Assembly: GCA_022885665.1 (NCBI GenBank)
Contig: JAGQDJ010000137.1
Location: 62,001-126,000, forward strand
Length of the DNA stretch: 64,000 bases
Origin: Triops longicaudatus
Lineage: Eukaryota > Arthropoda > Branchiopoda > Notostraca > Triopsidae
Direction: 5' to 3'
The translations under genes and the position numbers were made by a program. The notes under the pieces were generated by a model. The model saw nothing but the letters and a program-made list of their open reading frames with translations, had not been told where the DNA came from and did not search any database. Every line of letters begins with the position of its first letter. The stretch's first letter is position 1. Shown here in pieces: positions 48,719-60,309 of this stretch.

Positions 48719-49856
48719 TCACTGAATTACTGAGTTTTCCGCGTTAGTGCGATGGTTATAATTCACTAAACGCTTTCCAACAAGATACCTGCAATAAAAA
48801 AAAAACGTTTAAGAAAATCTTCAAAAGATAAGCCTTGAGGAAAAGGATTGCACTTGTCGTTTTTAATGTGTTCATAAAGGCGTCTGAATTGACGGACTTG
48901 CCAAACCGCCACAGTCAATACCAAAACCAATACTACGCAAGACGGGTAAATCCTACGCGCAATCAAAGCTCGAAGAACCAGATTTGGTACTAAATAAACA
49001 AAGTGTCAGTTGCTGTAATGTTTTTTCCCCATGATGATAAAAAGTCATACCGAAAAGCGGTACAATTCCATGAGCAATCACGTAAGGTATCGCTAACGCT
49101 GTGCCAAGTGCCACTAATGCTGGTACGGCCAAATCCCAAATAATGTACGGCAAATCCATGTTTCTCAGCCCATTTTGGTAAATCTAACCGACTCATTAGC
49201 GTTAAGTTTCAATTAACACTAAACAATCTTTGTTTTGTTCAATTGAATAATCGGACGCAATCGTTTCAATGATCACTCACCCTTTCAATGGCTTGTTTTA
49301 ACCACCAATCAGGGGACATCATTGTTACTGCGCAAACGATTTTGGTATACAATACTCCCAAACACCAGTCCTGTAATAAAAAGCGAAAAAAATCGTACTC
49401 AAACGTAATAAGTTTACGTTTTACCTGTCCAATAAAAAAGATGGGCGACTGGCTTATATTAGTTCGTAGCGGAACAATAACGACCAAGTCCAGCAAAAGT
49501 CCAAATAGTAGTGGAATTACTCCAAACAGCAAAGAAAACATTACAAGTGATTTCAAACCCTGAGTAAATAAATAAAGATGATTAAATAAAGTTTGAATTA
49601 GTTCTACGGAGAGAAAATATTTAGTCACTTACAATCACAGCCCAGGTTTTGACTTTCGTCGTAATAACTGACCAACCTTGTGGCACCCAACCACCAAACA
49701 AAGTGGCAGCTCTTAATACGAGCCAGCACACATACAATCCCATAAATCCAGTATAAAGTTCGTGATGCGGGCCGTCTCCATATAGCGCAGTCATCAATAA
49801 CCGCCCAAGGCAAACTAGCAATATTTTTTTAGTAAATCAAACCTTCAAACAGATTC

Positions 49857-49887
<31 letters not shown>

Positions 49888-52800
49888 TGGAACGGTTAAT
49901 GCCACAATGCTGACCAACGTAAGGCTTACACATATCAGAACGAGGAGAAGAACAATCTGGAAAGAAAAACAGCCGAATACGAGCAAAGAACACATACATT
50001 ATAATACTTCGGATTACACGAAAAATGGAATACAAAAGGTTAAAACGACAAGTTACAGATAATTTACGCGACAAATATAAAGAGTACGACTAAAAATTAT
50101 CACGTACGAAATTCGATTACATGAGAAACAGAGAGCGTATGCAAAATAGAGCGTACACACACAAAAAAAAAAATAAATGACCACTGTCGTTAAATTGTCA
50201 CTTAATTTAAAAGATGTCAGAATTTTAATTTGAGTTAAATACGAGAAGTCCCAGGAATTATTTACCTTAAGAGGGAAAAAACTTGGACGCAAATATGGCT
50301 GAAAGCCAGCAGGGCCTTCTCGTTGAAGTAATGCTTGGTGGGCCGCTCCCAAGCCTCCGTTCCGGAATCCAGGCAAGGCCAGACCACCTAAATCCACGCC
50401 GGGATTCTCAGCAGCAGGGCGAGCCTCACCTTGTCCTCCACGAGGGTTATTAACCTCAGCACGAGGATCACTTCCCGTCTACAATCCAAACTTAAAACGT
50501 TAACAACGCAGATCTACTTCGAAAATCGATTGAGATCCACCTCGCTGGCGTTCGCAACGTCTCCTAAGAGATACGAACGGATTCCCAGCAACCAAGCCAC
50601 TCCTATGCACCAACCTTTCAGAGCTATCAGCATCCATTGCCGAGTATGCCCTTGTTCCAACAAGCAGGGCAGAATGACTTGTAAAAGGAGCAACTCCAAC
50701 GAAAACTCAGACATTTGCATGTCCCTAAGTTTAATAAGACGTAAAAGACACAAATTATACGCAACCAACAAACTTAAAAAGACTAAAGTAAAAAAAATCT
50801 AAAACTAAAGAGCAAAATAGCTTAGGAACGAAGGAAATTAATTACAAGTGACGCTGAAAAATAACTTGAAAAAAGATACTTACGTTGAATTTACGATGTG
50901 GTAGGGTAAAAAACTTGGGTAGGCCGTTTTGATGGCCCTGATGGGTAGCCAGAGCATTAGGAGGACTAAAGTTCCGAAAACTACCATCGAAGCTACAAAT
51001 TGTTTTAAATGTCTCAAAATCGGCAAGTGGATCATCTGCGAACACGCACACACAAAAAAAGTAAAAATATTGATTTCTTTTTTATTATTTCCTTCGCACG
51101 TACTTCTTGTACGGGGTTAAAGTCCGGATCGTTCAAGTTTCGCATAAACCACAAAACTCCAGGGCGCAAGACTTCTCTTAGCAAGAGGACAAAAGACGCA
51201 AAGTAAAAAACGCATATAATTCCAACTAGCCAATGCAAAAACATGGATGTGCCTGGCGCCATAGTGAACATTTGGATCCGATCCTAGCGTAACGGGACAA
51301 AAAAGGTCAAAAGGACGTGCAAGGTGTTACACGGAAAAAGGGTATCGCCAGCTTGAATTTAGGTTACTTTAAGGGTAGCATCCACCAAGGCTAACGTGCA
51401 AATGTCCATCCACCAGCCGCAAACTACCGGAAAGAGCCCGATCTCGGCGACGGTCAACAAAGACACTTTAACGACCACGTACCAAAGTCCCAACATTCTT
51501 TGAAGTCGGCGCCATTTCAACAATGACGTCAAACCATGTAACAATACGAGGGACAAGCCAATGACCACATAGCCGCATAAAGTCGTTAGCAAACCCTCGA
51601 AGTGCGAGGCGGAGATGTACTCCTTGAGCTTAAAACCCATGACGGTAAAATGGCCAATGTGATACGGACAGAACGCTAGAAAAATAAACCATAATTAAAA
51701 TAAAGAAATACAAAAAATTAAAAAGTCAATTAACATTCTTTAAAAATCTGATTTCTTTTCTGTAAGACTGGAACAATTTTTCAGATTTATTTTTCATAAA
51801 AAGGAAACGTAAAATCGTAAAGTTTTTCGTCTCAATTACCGAATACGAGAATGAACAAGGTGTTTAAGGAAACGACCCAGCACACGTGTTCTAGAAAGAC
51901 CAATGAGCCATCTAAGCCTAACAGTCGCTCCCAAGTAAGCTCTTCAGCTCGATCCCAGTCCATTGGGTTCCAATTCACGTCGTCCGCAGCTTGACCTGCT
52001 CCAACTCCGTTTTGATTGTCCGGGACTAAGGGTTCTGGACCTGCAGCATCTTCGCCATCTACGTTGACCACCGGTGCGACGTCTTCGCCCATAGGAACAT
52101 CTGCGTCAACCTGTCCTTCTTCACCAGCCGCAGCGCCAAGTTCCTATTATAATCATAATTCAATGTTTATTTAAGAACGAAATCTATTTTTCGCAAAATA
52201 CTTCAGCTGCAGCGAGTTGATCGGGTTCTTGATCGAGCCAGTCAGGCCCTCCGCCGTGTAAAATCTGCTCTCGGAGCCAAACTAGACCTATAAAGGCACA
52301 CAAAGTGCAGGTGACAACTAAACAGCCGTGAAGAATGTCTGGAATCAAGTTTTCCCTGAATACAAAGCAAAAATATGTATAAATTGATTTCGTCGCAACA
52401 AACGGATTCAATGAAACTACATGGAGAGCATATCCAACGGCAAGGTGAGGATTGAGGAAACGGAGCCAGCAAAGAGGCATCTGTACATTCGACAAGCTGT
52501 TAGAGGGACGATGCCTAACCAGGCAATAGCGACTAAAGTGTAATGCAACCAGAATCTTATGGCAGTGGCAAGACTGCCTAGCAAGCCAGAGATGATGTCT
52601 TTGACTGGAAGGCGTTTAGGCATGTCTGGCGAATAAACTAGGAAAGATAGAGGTATCATAACATTTTGTAACAAAATCATGATCCAAACGGGGGAATAGG
52701 AAACGCATTACTTGGAGTAAAAGAAAAACTATAGTTGCAAAGTTCGCAGTATTCTTTCCTTGAATAGCGAAGCCACTGGACGAGACATTCTTGGTGGATG

Positions 52801-52969
52801 TATTTGATGCTTCCCGTACATATACAAGGGTGGAATAGTGGTCGGTCTGGAGTACTTTCCGAGCGACAAACTCGGCAAATATCTGAGGAAAAAGTCAGAC
52901 AATTTAATATGCGGAACGTATTTTTTATAGAATGAGACGCTTACCTGCTTGCTGGGATTCATCCATCAT
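48719..52969 (-). CDS. MARCHF6: E3 ubiquitin ligase MARCH6 (Doa10/TEB4), ER-associated degradation
   Basis: Multi-pass ER ubiquitin ligase that removes misfolded and short-lived proteins, including sterol-pathway enzymes. Seventeen exons: 52969-52945, 52882-52712, 52637-52421, 52355-52202, 52143-51840, 51675-51368, 51283-51104, 51035-50884, 50724-50541, 50478-50266, 49956-49887, 49814-49633, 49559-49425, 49370-49281, 49183-49051, 48989-48854 and 48788-48719. They give 907 aa (human 910). N-terminal RING-CH: DICRVCR, HPCICTGSIKYIH, CLVQWL and CELC. The TD region (EELTWERLLGLDGSLVFLEH, RPGVLWFMRNLNDPDFNPVQE) and 14 or so hydrophobic spans follow. The C-terminus includes QVRQFRRLYEHIKNDK and ends after a short tail (stop at 48719). 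Between spans there is an acidic insert typical of the family. Two consecutive ATGs start the protein; the first was used. Confidence 0.97.
49857..49884. repeat. 28-nt poly-T tract inside a MARCH6 intron
   Basis: On the transcribed strand the intron 49886-49815 reads GT followed immediately by about 28 A residues. It occupies over a third of a 72-nt intron. Confidence 0.9.
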
Positions 52970-53746
52970 TATCTATCTCGTAGCATAATACGGTAATCAC
53001 GAACCTACGATAAATACGTTTATTTTTCCACGGAAATCATCGCAAGTTATCCTAAACACGGGTTATCCTAATAAGTGAAACATTAAGTGGAACCGCGAAT
53101 TTGAAGAGTCGATTGGTTTCCCCGGGCTTTCCAACTTGCGGACCTAGGGCCGAATTTCCTGAACACTTCAATGAAAAATAAATAAATTGAACATTAAAAA
53201 TTTTTAGCATAAAACCAGCAGTTTCTTAATGTCATTTGTAGCTATGAAATATCGACATTGTAACTTAAATATTACAAACATTATGCGAACATGACAGGAA
53301 TATTAAAGAATTGTCTGCTTACAAGGCAAAAAAGAGCGATTATAATATACTGGTTATAACGTTAACAAAAATGAAAACTAGTAATATGCGGAAGTTTGAA
53401 TTTTGTTCCAATTTTTATCACTATGCTTCCATACATAACAGGGAATTTTCCGTTTCAGGATTTCGGCAAATCGAACGTTTGAGATTCAGCTTATAGACAG
53501 TTTCATTGTTGCGGCAAAGTTTCCCTTCCTGTAGATGTAATATTTCTGGTCAAGAAACTTTTGTTCTGCACACGTTTACTTGTAGTCAAGCCACAAAACC
53601 ACGGCATTTCTATACCTTTGCACAAGATTTCTATTTTTTTAAATTATTATTTTAGTGAATACCTTGTCGCACGGAGGTTTTCGTTCATTCTTCAAGTTTC
53701 ACGCCTTGCATCACTCGCAAGCTAAATCATTCACCCTTTTCCCAAT
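52970..53746. other. Divergent promoter region of MARCH6 and alpha-tubulin
   Basis: 777 bp between the two start codons. AT-rich with no recognised coding sequence. Expected to contain both promoters and leaders. Confidence 0.6.
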
Positions 53747-55248
53747 ATGGTAAATATATTTTCAGTTTTATTTGAACTTAAGAGAATTGTGTTCAACTTT
53801 GCAGCGCGAGTGCGTTTCCATCCATATCGGACAGGCTGGCGCCCAGATAGGCGATTCCTGCTGGGAACTCTATTGCCACGAACACGGCATTCAACCTGAT
53901 GGAACAATGGACTCAGTAAATAATAAAAAGTTGGGTGACCAGTCCTTCACCGCCTTTTTTCAAGAAACTGTAACCAACCGTTACGTCCCTCGTGCCGTCT
54001 TTGTCGATCTGGAACCAACAGTTATAGGTTAGTTTAACAATTCCAGTTTCACTAACTCCGTCGTTTTCCAATAAATTATTTTCAAAGTTAATTTGCTTCA
54101 AATTATTTTTAACATTTTCTCCAGACTCCATTCGAACGGGCCCGTACCGTCAGCTCTTCCACCCACAGCAGCTAATTTCTGGCAAAGAAGATGCAGCAAA
54201 CAACTACGCCCGCGGGTATTACACCATCGGGAGAGACGTAATTGAGTCGGTGATGGATCGTATACGGAAAGTGGCTGATTCTTGCACCGGACTCCAAGGA
54301 TTTTTGATCTTCCATTCTTTCGGAGGTGGAACGGGTTCAGGATTCACTTCAGTACTGACTGATCGGTTGTCCTCGGAGTACGGCAAGAAATCCAAGCTGC
54401 AGTTTGCCATCTACCCTGCCCCGCAGATAGCTACAGCAGTCGTAGAACCTTACAATTCCGTTTTAACCACGCATTCTACCCTCGAGCATTCGGATTGCGT
54501 CTTCATGATGGACAACGAGGCAATCTACGACATTTGCCACCGCAAATTACGAGTCGAAAGCCCTACTTACACCAACTTAAATCGCATCATTGCCCAGGTC
54601 GTATCATCCATCACGGCTTCTGTGCGTTTCGATGGAGCGCTCAACGTCGACCTAATCGAATTCCAAACCAATCTTGTCCCTTTTCCGCGTATTCATTTCC
54701 CGCTGGTTACCTACGCACCAATCGTTTCTGCAGAACATGCATCCCACGAGCAGCTCTCCGTAGCAGATATTACAAATGCTTCCTTTGAACCAGACAACCA
54801 GATGGTAAAATGCAACCCCCGGCATGGTAAATATATGGCTTGCTGCTTACTGTACCGTGGTGACGTCGTACCCAAGGATGTCAACTCTGCTATTGCGCAT
54901 ATCAAAACAAACCGGACTATCCAATTTATCGAATGGTGTCCCACCGGGTTCAAAGTTGGAATTAATTACCAGCCACCCACTGTTGTACCGGGCGGGGATT
55001 TGGCTCAAGTCAGCCGCGCAGCTTGCATGCTTTCCAACACTACAGCGATTGCAGACGCGTGGGCCCGTCTTAACCAGAAATTCGATGCCATGTATCGCAA
55101 ACGGGCGTTTGTACACTGGTACGTGGGTGAAGGAATGGAAGAAGTTGAGTTTTTTGAGGCGAGGGAAGATTTGGCTGCCTTAGAGAAGGACTACGAAGAA
55201 GTGGGCGAGGATTCCGAGAGCGGAAATGATGAGAAATTCGAATACTAA
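53747..55248 (+). CDS. Divergent alpha-tubulin isotype
   Basis: Microtubule subunit. The first coding exon holds only the ATG (53747-53749); then come exons 53805-54027 and 54125-55248, for 449 aa. This start-codon intron is typical of animal alpha-tubulin genes and yields the MREC N-terminus used in tubulin mRNA autoregulation. GTP site GGGTGSG and the alpha catalytic Glu (DLIEFQTNLVPF) are intact, and the protein ends in Tyr. Departures from the standard isotype are many: the Lys40 loop (normally MPSDKTIGGGDDSF) reads MDSVNNKKLGDQSF, the C-terminal tail (EEVGEDSESGNDEKFEY) lacks the usual Glu/Gly run, and conservative changes are scattered throughout. This suggests a tissue-specific isotype, perhaps germline, rather than the main one. 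Confidence 0.95.
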
Positions 55249-55513
55249 AATTTTCCCGTTTTTTAATTAATGGTGAAATTTCGCTTGAAGGGAAAATTGG
55301 TCAAGAAGGTGGCCTGACAATTTCGTGGTAGAAGAAAAGGAAAATTAAAGTGAACGATCCGTGCAATTTATTAAGTTAGTTCCTTTATTAAGTTAGTCCT
55401 AACGGTAGGATAGATTAGACATTCGATCTTCCTTGAAAGAAACCTCATCATTTTTCCCCAAGCTCAACGTAGGCTTGTGCCTATTGTTGGGTGCGAGATT
55501 TATTACTAATACA

Positions 55514-55519
55514 AATAAA
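55514..55519 (+). terminator. Poly(A) signal of alpha-tubulin
   Basis: AATAAA located 266 nt after the tubulin stop codon, just short of the facing gene's own signal. Confidence 0.5.
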
Positions 55520-55594
55520 TGTTGCCTTCTAGTAAAACCAAACGAGAATACCTTGGACGTATCAGTCTGTTTTAAATAGATATGGTAAATCGGC

Positions 55595-55600
55595 TTTATT
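55595..55600 (-). terminator. Poly(A) signal of the Ala-rich secreted protein gene
   Basis: AATAAA on the minus strand, 47 nt after the stop codon at 55647. The two facing signals are about 75 bp apart, so the 3' ends nearly meet. Confidence 0.6.
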
Positions 55601-55646
55601 TGTTCCTGTATTGACTTCTAGCAAGAGTATAATGATTAAAAGTCAT

Positions 55647-56983
55647 TTAGTAATGTGTAGCGCGACCGGTACCGGCAGAGGCCGAGCTGGTATGCTCGTA
55701 TCCAGTAGAGTAAGAAGCTGCATCGGCAGCGGCTTGGGCAGATTTGGCCGCTGCGACGGCTTTGTTGGCTGCTTCTTGAGCGCCGGCCAAGTCAGCTTCA
55801 GCAGCTTTCAATTTATACACCAAAGCTTGGACATTTTGTTGAGCTTGAGCTGTCATCTGGGATTGCGAAGCGAGTTGTTGCTGAGCAGCCTTCCAAGCAG
55901 TGGTAGCTTGCTCGGCGTGCGATTGTGCGGCCTTAGCACCGGTCCATAGAGTCTGAGATTGCTGGGTGGCTTGCATTTTGGTCGCTTCGGCCGCTAAAGC
56001 GACTTCTTCGGCCTAAAGAAATTTTTAGAAACGCAATTGAGAGAAACACTCTAGATTTCGTTTGCCCTTATGCCGTTTTATTTAATATTATTATAATTTT
56101 CTGACTATGTCTCACTTACCTGATGTACTTGAGCAGATTTGGCATAAGCGGCGGCTTGGGCAACGGTGACAGCTTGGGACAATTGGGACACTTGTTGTTG
56201 TTTAGCGGAAGCTACATTTTGAGCCTGGAAGAAATTACAACATATTACCGTTTAGGATAAAAGATCAGCACGGATACACGTTATCGCATTAATTAAAGAA
56301 TATTAGAAATTTAAAGGAAAGATGGCTTAGAAAATGTTACTAGTTGGGCGGCTTTCGCGGCTTCAGCAGCAAGTTGGGCTTTTGCGTTTTGCGAGGCTTC
56401 AGCACCAGCGGTATGTTGGGCGTTCAAGGCACTTTTTGCTTTTTGGGAAGCTTGTTGCGCAATTGCAGTGGCACCACCATGATTGTATCCTGCTAGGAGT
56501 CCATCTTGCCCTTCCGCGTACCCGCGTTTGTCCTTTGAAAGCAGTAAAATCAATATATAACAGATATCGAGATTCGCTACAATAATCCTTTGGTATGTTC
56601 TAGAATTTTTGGGTCGTCTCTTATGTGGTTAACAATATAAAAACGAAGTGAAGACTTACGCGATTGCCGTCTTGCTCCCCTCCGGTTTTGCTGTTCGCAT
56701 GAACTGTAGCAATAGACGCTGAAAGTATATCAAGAACAATTGTGATCAAAAAGGCTAAAAGTTTAAGAAATCCTAGTCGTAAAATACGAAATGCGAAAAA
56801 AGTACTCGAAATTAAGTTTAAATAAGTTGTTAAACTTCGCACTTTTTGCTGAGAAATCTCAGTCTGTAAAAGTTAGCTTACATAAAATAGGAGTGTAAAA
56901 TTTTTCAGTGTTAAATTAAATGTAAGAAATTGGGGAAATAACGTACCGAAAGCGAGAAAGGCGACGATTACGAAGGCTTTCAT
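55647..56983 (-). CDS. Secreted Ala/Gln-rich helical protein, 252 aa
   Basis: Exons 56983-56947, 56718-56660, 56532-56341, 56224-56120 and 56012-55647, with all phases matching. The signal peptide is MKAFVIVAFLAFASIATVHA. After a Gly/Asp-rich segment with a dibasic KR (GGEQDGNRDKRGYAEGQDG), residues about 60-230 are dominated by Ala, Gln, Ser and Lys in short AxxAxxA repeats (for example QQASQKAKSALNAQ, KAAEADLAGAQEAANKAV), predicting long amphipathic helix or coiled coil. It closes with a Ser/Gly/Tyr-rich end (ATHY). No Cys follows the signal peptide. The pattern recalls insect Ala-rich secreted proteins of the DUF745 type, but I would not assign the family firmly. A TATA box and initiator at typical spacing suggest strong, tissue-restricted expression. 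A structural, cuticle, egg or silk-like role is only a guess. Confidence 0.85.
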
Positions 56984-57047
56984 AGTGGAATTTCTGCAAT
57001 TGTTTACTTGAAGTTCAAACGAACTTGGAATGATCAAATTGGTTAAT

Positions 57048-57054
57048 GGACTGA
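57048..57054 (-). promoter_or_regulatory. Initiator of the Ala-rich secreted protein gene
   Basis: TCAGTCC on the minus strand matches the arthropod initiator TCAGT. Transcription would start at the A (57052), 33 nt from the first T of the TATA box, leaving a leader of about 69 nt before the ATG at 56983. Confidence 0.6.
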
Positions 57055-57079
57055 TGCTGTTCCTACCCGTTTCTGGTCA

Positions 57080-57085
57080 TTTATA
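57080..57085 (-). promoter_or_regulatory. TATA box of the Ala-rich secreted protein gene
   Basis: CTATAAATG on the minus strand (TATAAA at 57085-57080), correctly spaced from the initiator at 57052. It is the clearest core promoter in the window. Confidence 0.65.
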
Positions 57086-58330
57086 GTTGAAGCGTCTTTT
57101 GTTCTTACAAGGATCCGCTCAAGTAGAAACTTGAACGGAGATGGCAACAAAATAGAAGAATCTAAGGATTTCTTTTTTAAAAAGTTTTTCCGGTATAGAT
57201 TTCCTTTAGGATTCTGGGGAAATCTCTTGTGTCTTCTAGTAGAGAAGGGAAGTTTTTTCACAAAAAGGTTACAAAACATTTGTAATAGGGAGTCAAACGG
57301 GATAGTCAAAACGAATTTATCAAAGCCACTTGCAATCCGACTATTTTCACACTTCGCTAAACATTGCTCGCTCAATCTCTCTTCGTAGCTTCCTTGTTTA
57401 TTCGATTATTTTTATAGTTCACAATAGTGATAAGCGCTAGATTTCGTAAATAAAGCTACTTCTATCTAGCATTGAGGATATGACACATTTTTCGGTTAGA
57501 CATAAGAAAATTGGAGTTTTTTAAACTTAACTTGTGTAATTTTTTTCTTATTTTTTAAATGTCCTAGCAATTGGTTTCCCAATGTGGATAGATAAAATCC
57601 TCAAACGTTTCTATTCGACTTCCTGAAAATTAGATTTTGTTTAGTTTCGCTGTCAGCGTCAAATTCAGAAATGTGCTAAACCTTATCCAATTTTCATTTC
57701 CTCATTTATCGTAGAAACTCTCTATAGCAAATTGTGTGCTATAATTAATGAACATAAGCTCCACAGCTGTTTTTTATATGCAAAAATATCCTTCTCAAAA
57801 GAGCTTTGCGTATATCGAACAGTTTTTCTGTTCCTAGGAGGTTCGTTACGATGAGATAGTACTGAAAAAAAAAATACAAGTTAATTTCAATTTTGAAAAT
57901 GCTAAATATACTTTTTAAAAAATATCTCGAATATACCCCCTTGGCATTAACAATAGGGTATTGCCACATTGGAATGAAGAAGCATTTTTTCGAGATCACC
58001 CGAAAATGAAATCGAGGGTCCCCGTAACATATACTGTACATATACGCATTTTCTGTCCCTTTAGTATTGTCGAGGCATCTTAAATTGGTTCGAAGAATTG
58101 ATTAAACCAGAATTCAGGGATACTTAATTTGTAAAAGTCTTTTATAAGCTATCGAAAGTAAAATTTTCCTGACGTCACACGATCATGTATCCCTTTTGGC
58201 GAGATCGGCTCGTAGTTCGTAGTTCTGCGAACCGCAACTTTGAGTAAACCGTGAATCCTTTAAAACTGTTTACCAAGGGACCAAACAAGACGTGCACGTT
58301 GTGAAACACTTGTCGTACTTCACTTCATCA
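57086..58330. other. Divergent intergenic region upstream of GTF2H3
   Basis: About 1.2 kb containing upstream sequence of the Ala-rich gene and the GTF2H3 promoter. No gene recognised. The frame preceding the GTF2H3 ATG stays open for 13 codons but has no earlier ATG. Confidence 0.55.
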
Positions 58331-59579
58331 ATGGGAAGCCAGGAAGCACGATTACTAGGTGTAGTGATAGACAGCTCCTTGCTAAACTGCGTGGAAAAAT
58401 GTAACACGAGCCATAGTAACCATATGCTCCAATCAGTTCTTGATGCTTTGCTCACCTTCATTCAAGCTCACGTTATGAAAAGCCTCCAGAATAAGCTTGT
58501 GGTTCTTGGCTGTAATTCTTCTCGGAGGTATGCGGTTTCTTTAGGTTTTACAATTTCAAAATAAAAAATTGTGTTTTATATAGTGAAATATTGTACCCAA
58601 CCCTGGAACCGAGCAATATCGGATCGGATGGACGGCACGAACTCTGTTCCGAAGTTGATCATGCATTGAGGACAAAACTCGGTTCCATGCTACTTGAAAC
58701 GTTAAATGACAATACCAAGGGCGATTCCCTTCTCGCAGGAGCTATGGCAAGAACTCTCTGTCATATGAATAAGTAAATTTAGGTTAGTTAACCTTTCAGG
58801 AAAGAGTTATAATTTTAAATATTTTTGCAGTGTTACAAGAAACTTACCGCCGTCACAAAGTCTCAACAGCCGAATGTTAATCGTCAGTTCTAGCTCAGAC
58901 AGTGCTCTCCAGTATATGACCTTCATGAACGTATTTTTCACGGCGCAGAAACATAATATCGTAATAGATGCGTGTATGCTAGGTGCCGACAATAGTTTAC
59001 TTCAGCAAGGAACTAATATTACAAACGGCCAGTACTTGGTCGTACCTCAGTTACAAGGCCTCCTGGAGTATCTCATGGTAAAATTGACCTACTTTAACGA
59101 TTCAATATATTTTTTTTTTGAAAAAAAATTATATATGTATTTATTGTATATTGAGGTGAAACGGAGATAATTTGTGAACAAGATGGTTAAATTTCTGTAT
59201 CTTTCTATTCTAGTGGGTCTTCTTACCCTCACCGTCTGTTAGAGGACATTTATTGTTGCCTCCACCTAAGAAAACAGATTACAGAGCTGCCTGCTTTTGT
59301 CATCGTACTCTTGTCGATATTGGATACGTCTGTTCTTCGTGTCTTTCGAGTAATGAGCAAGAAAAAAAAAAGCAAAATGAGCTGGAAATTTATTACCTGC
59401 TTTTCTTTTTTGCAGTTTTCTGTAAATTTAGTCCGATCTGCACAACTTGCCAGTACGTATTTTGTTAATTTTTCCCGATCGTTTTCTCACATTTTTTTAA
59501 AAAAAATTCCAGTGCCGTTTTCAAAGGCAATGCTCCTTTGCCAGTGAAATTAAAGAAGAAGAAGCCCCGTTTGGAGTAA
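58331..59579 (+). CDS. GTF2H3: TFIIH core subunit 3 (p34 / Tfb4)
   Basis: Structural subunit of TFIIH, needed for transcription initiation and nucleotide excision repair; it pairs with p44. Exons 58331-58527, 58584-58772, 58831-59077, 59214-59349, 59416-59452 and 59513-59579 give 290 aa (human 308). The N-terminal von Willebrand A-like fold starts LLGVVIDSSLLNCVEK. SSSDSALQYMTFMNVFFTAQ and VIDACMLGADNSLLQQ closely match the human protein. The C-terminal zinc-binding region is intact (YRAACFCHRTLVDIGYVCSS, then CLS and FCKFSPICTTC) and is followed by a Lys-rich end (KLKKKKPRLE). The 37-nt fifth exon and every phase agree with the family sequence. Confidence 0.95.
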
Positions 59580-60309
59580 TAATATTGTATATAAAGGTGA
59601 GTATTTGTATGTTTTATAACTCAGTACAGCGATAAATACATTGCTGTAAAAGCAAACGCAGCGTTGAATTTTTATTATTAATGTTAGTCACTCCCATCAG
59701 TCACGTATAACGCTATACCTATCTCCCTGGCATACAGTAGTCGCTAATTGACGTTCCAGTTTAGTGGAAGTAAAGTTTCCTGTAGTCAGGCTCATTATAA
59801 ATTACAAGCACTTTTACACTATGAAAGAACGCATTTTTTAAGGCTCTGATTGTTTGTACCGAATTCACCATATGGGTTAACGGTTATTTGGAATTGATGC
59901 AATGCGTTGGCTTAGTTTTGAGCCAAACTGCTAATACTCGTTGCAATACTTTTGAGGAAATCCAGTGAATACGGTCGGACCAAGTCTTTCTCGTTTGGCG
60001 CATTCCGCAACACCGTTAGGGAAAAGCAAGACTTCATCTAGTAATTTTGTACACGGTTCACTCTGTCCCCGAAGATAACATAGGTTATGGCTTCGGTCCA
60101 GTAAACATGTTTACCATCTGCTGGTCAAGGAGTTCGCTGACAAACGACTCTTCCTCGTCGCTGGTCCATAGCTAACCACTGCGCATTCGGACAGGATCTT
60201 TAAGCTCACGTTGTTAGTTGTCTGATAAATAATATTGTTCTAATTTTGGTTTCTCACTTGGCTATGGATTGGGTAGCAGTTTCCATTATTCGAATCGTAC
60301 CGTATTTCG

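Noticed and set aside
48953..49196. Second reading frame over the MARCH6 exon at 49183-49051
   Set aside because: The family sequence (NGLRNMDLPY...HGIVPLFG) fixes the other frame, entered through the acceptor at 49184.
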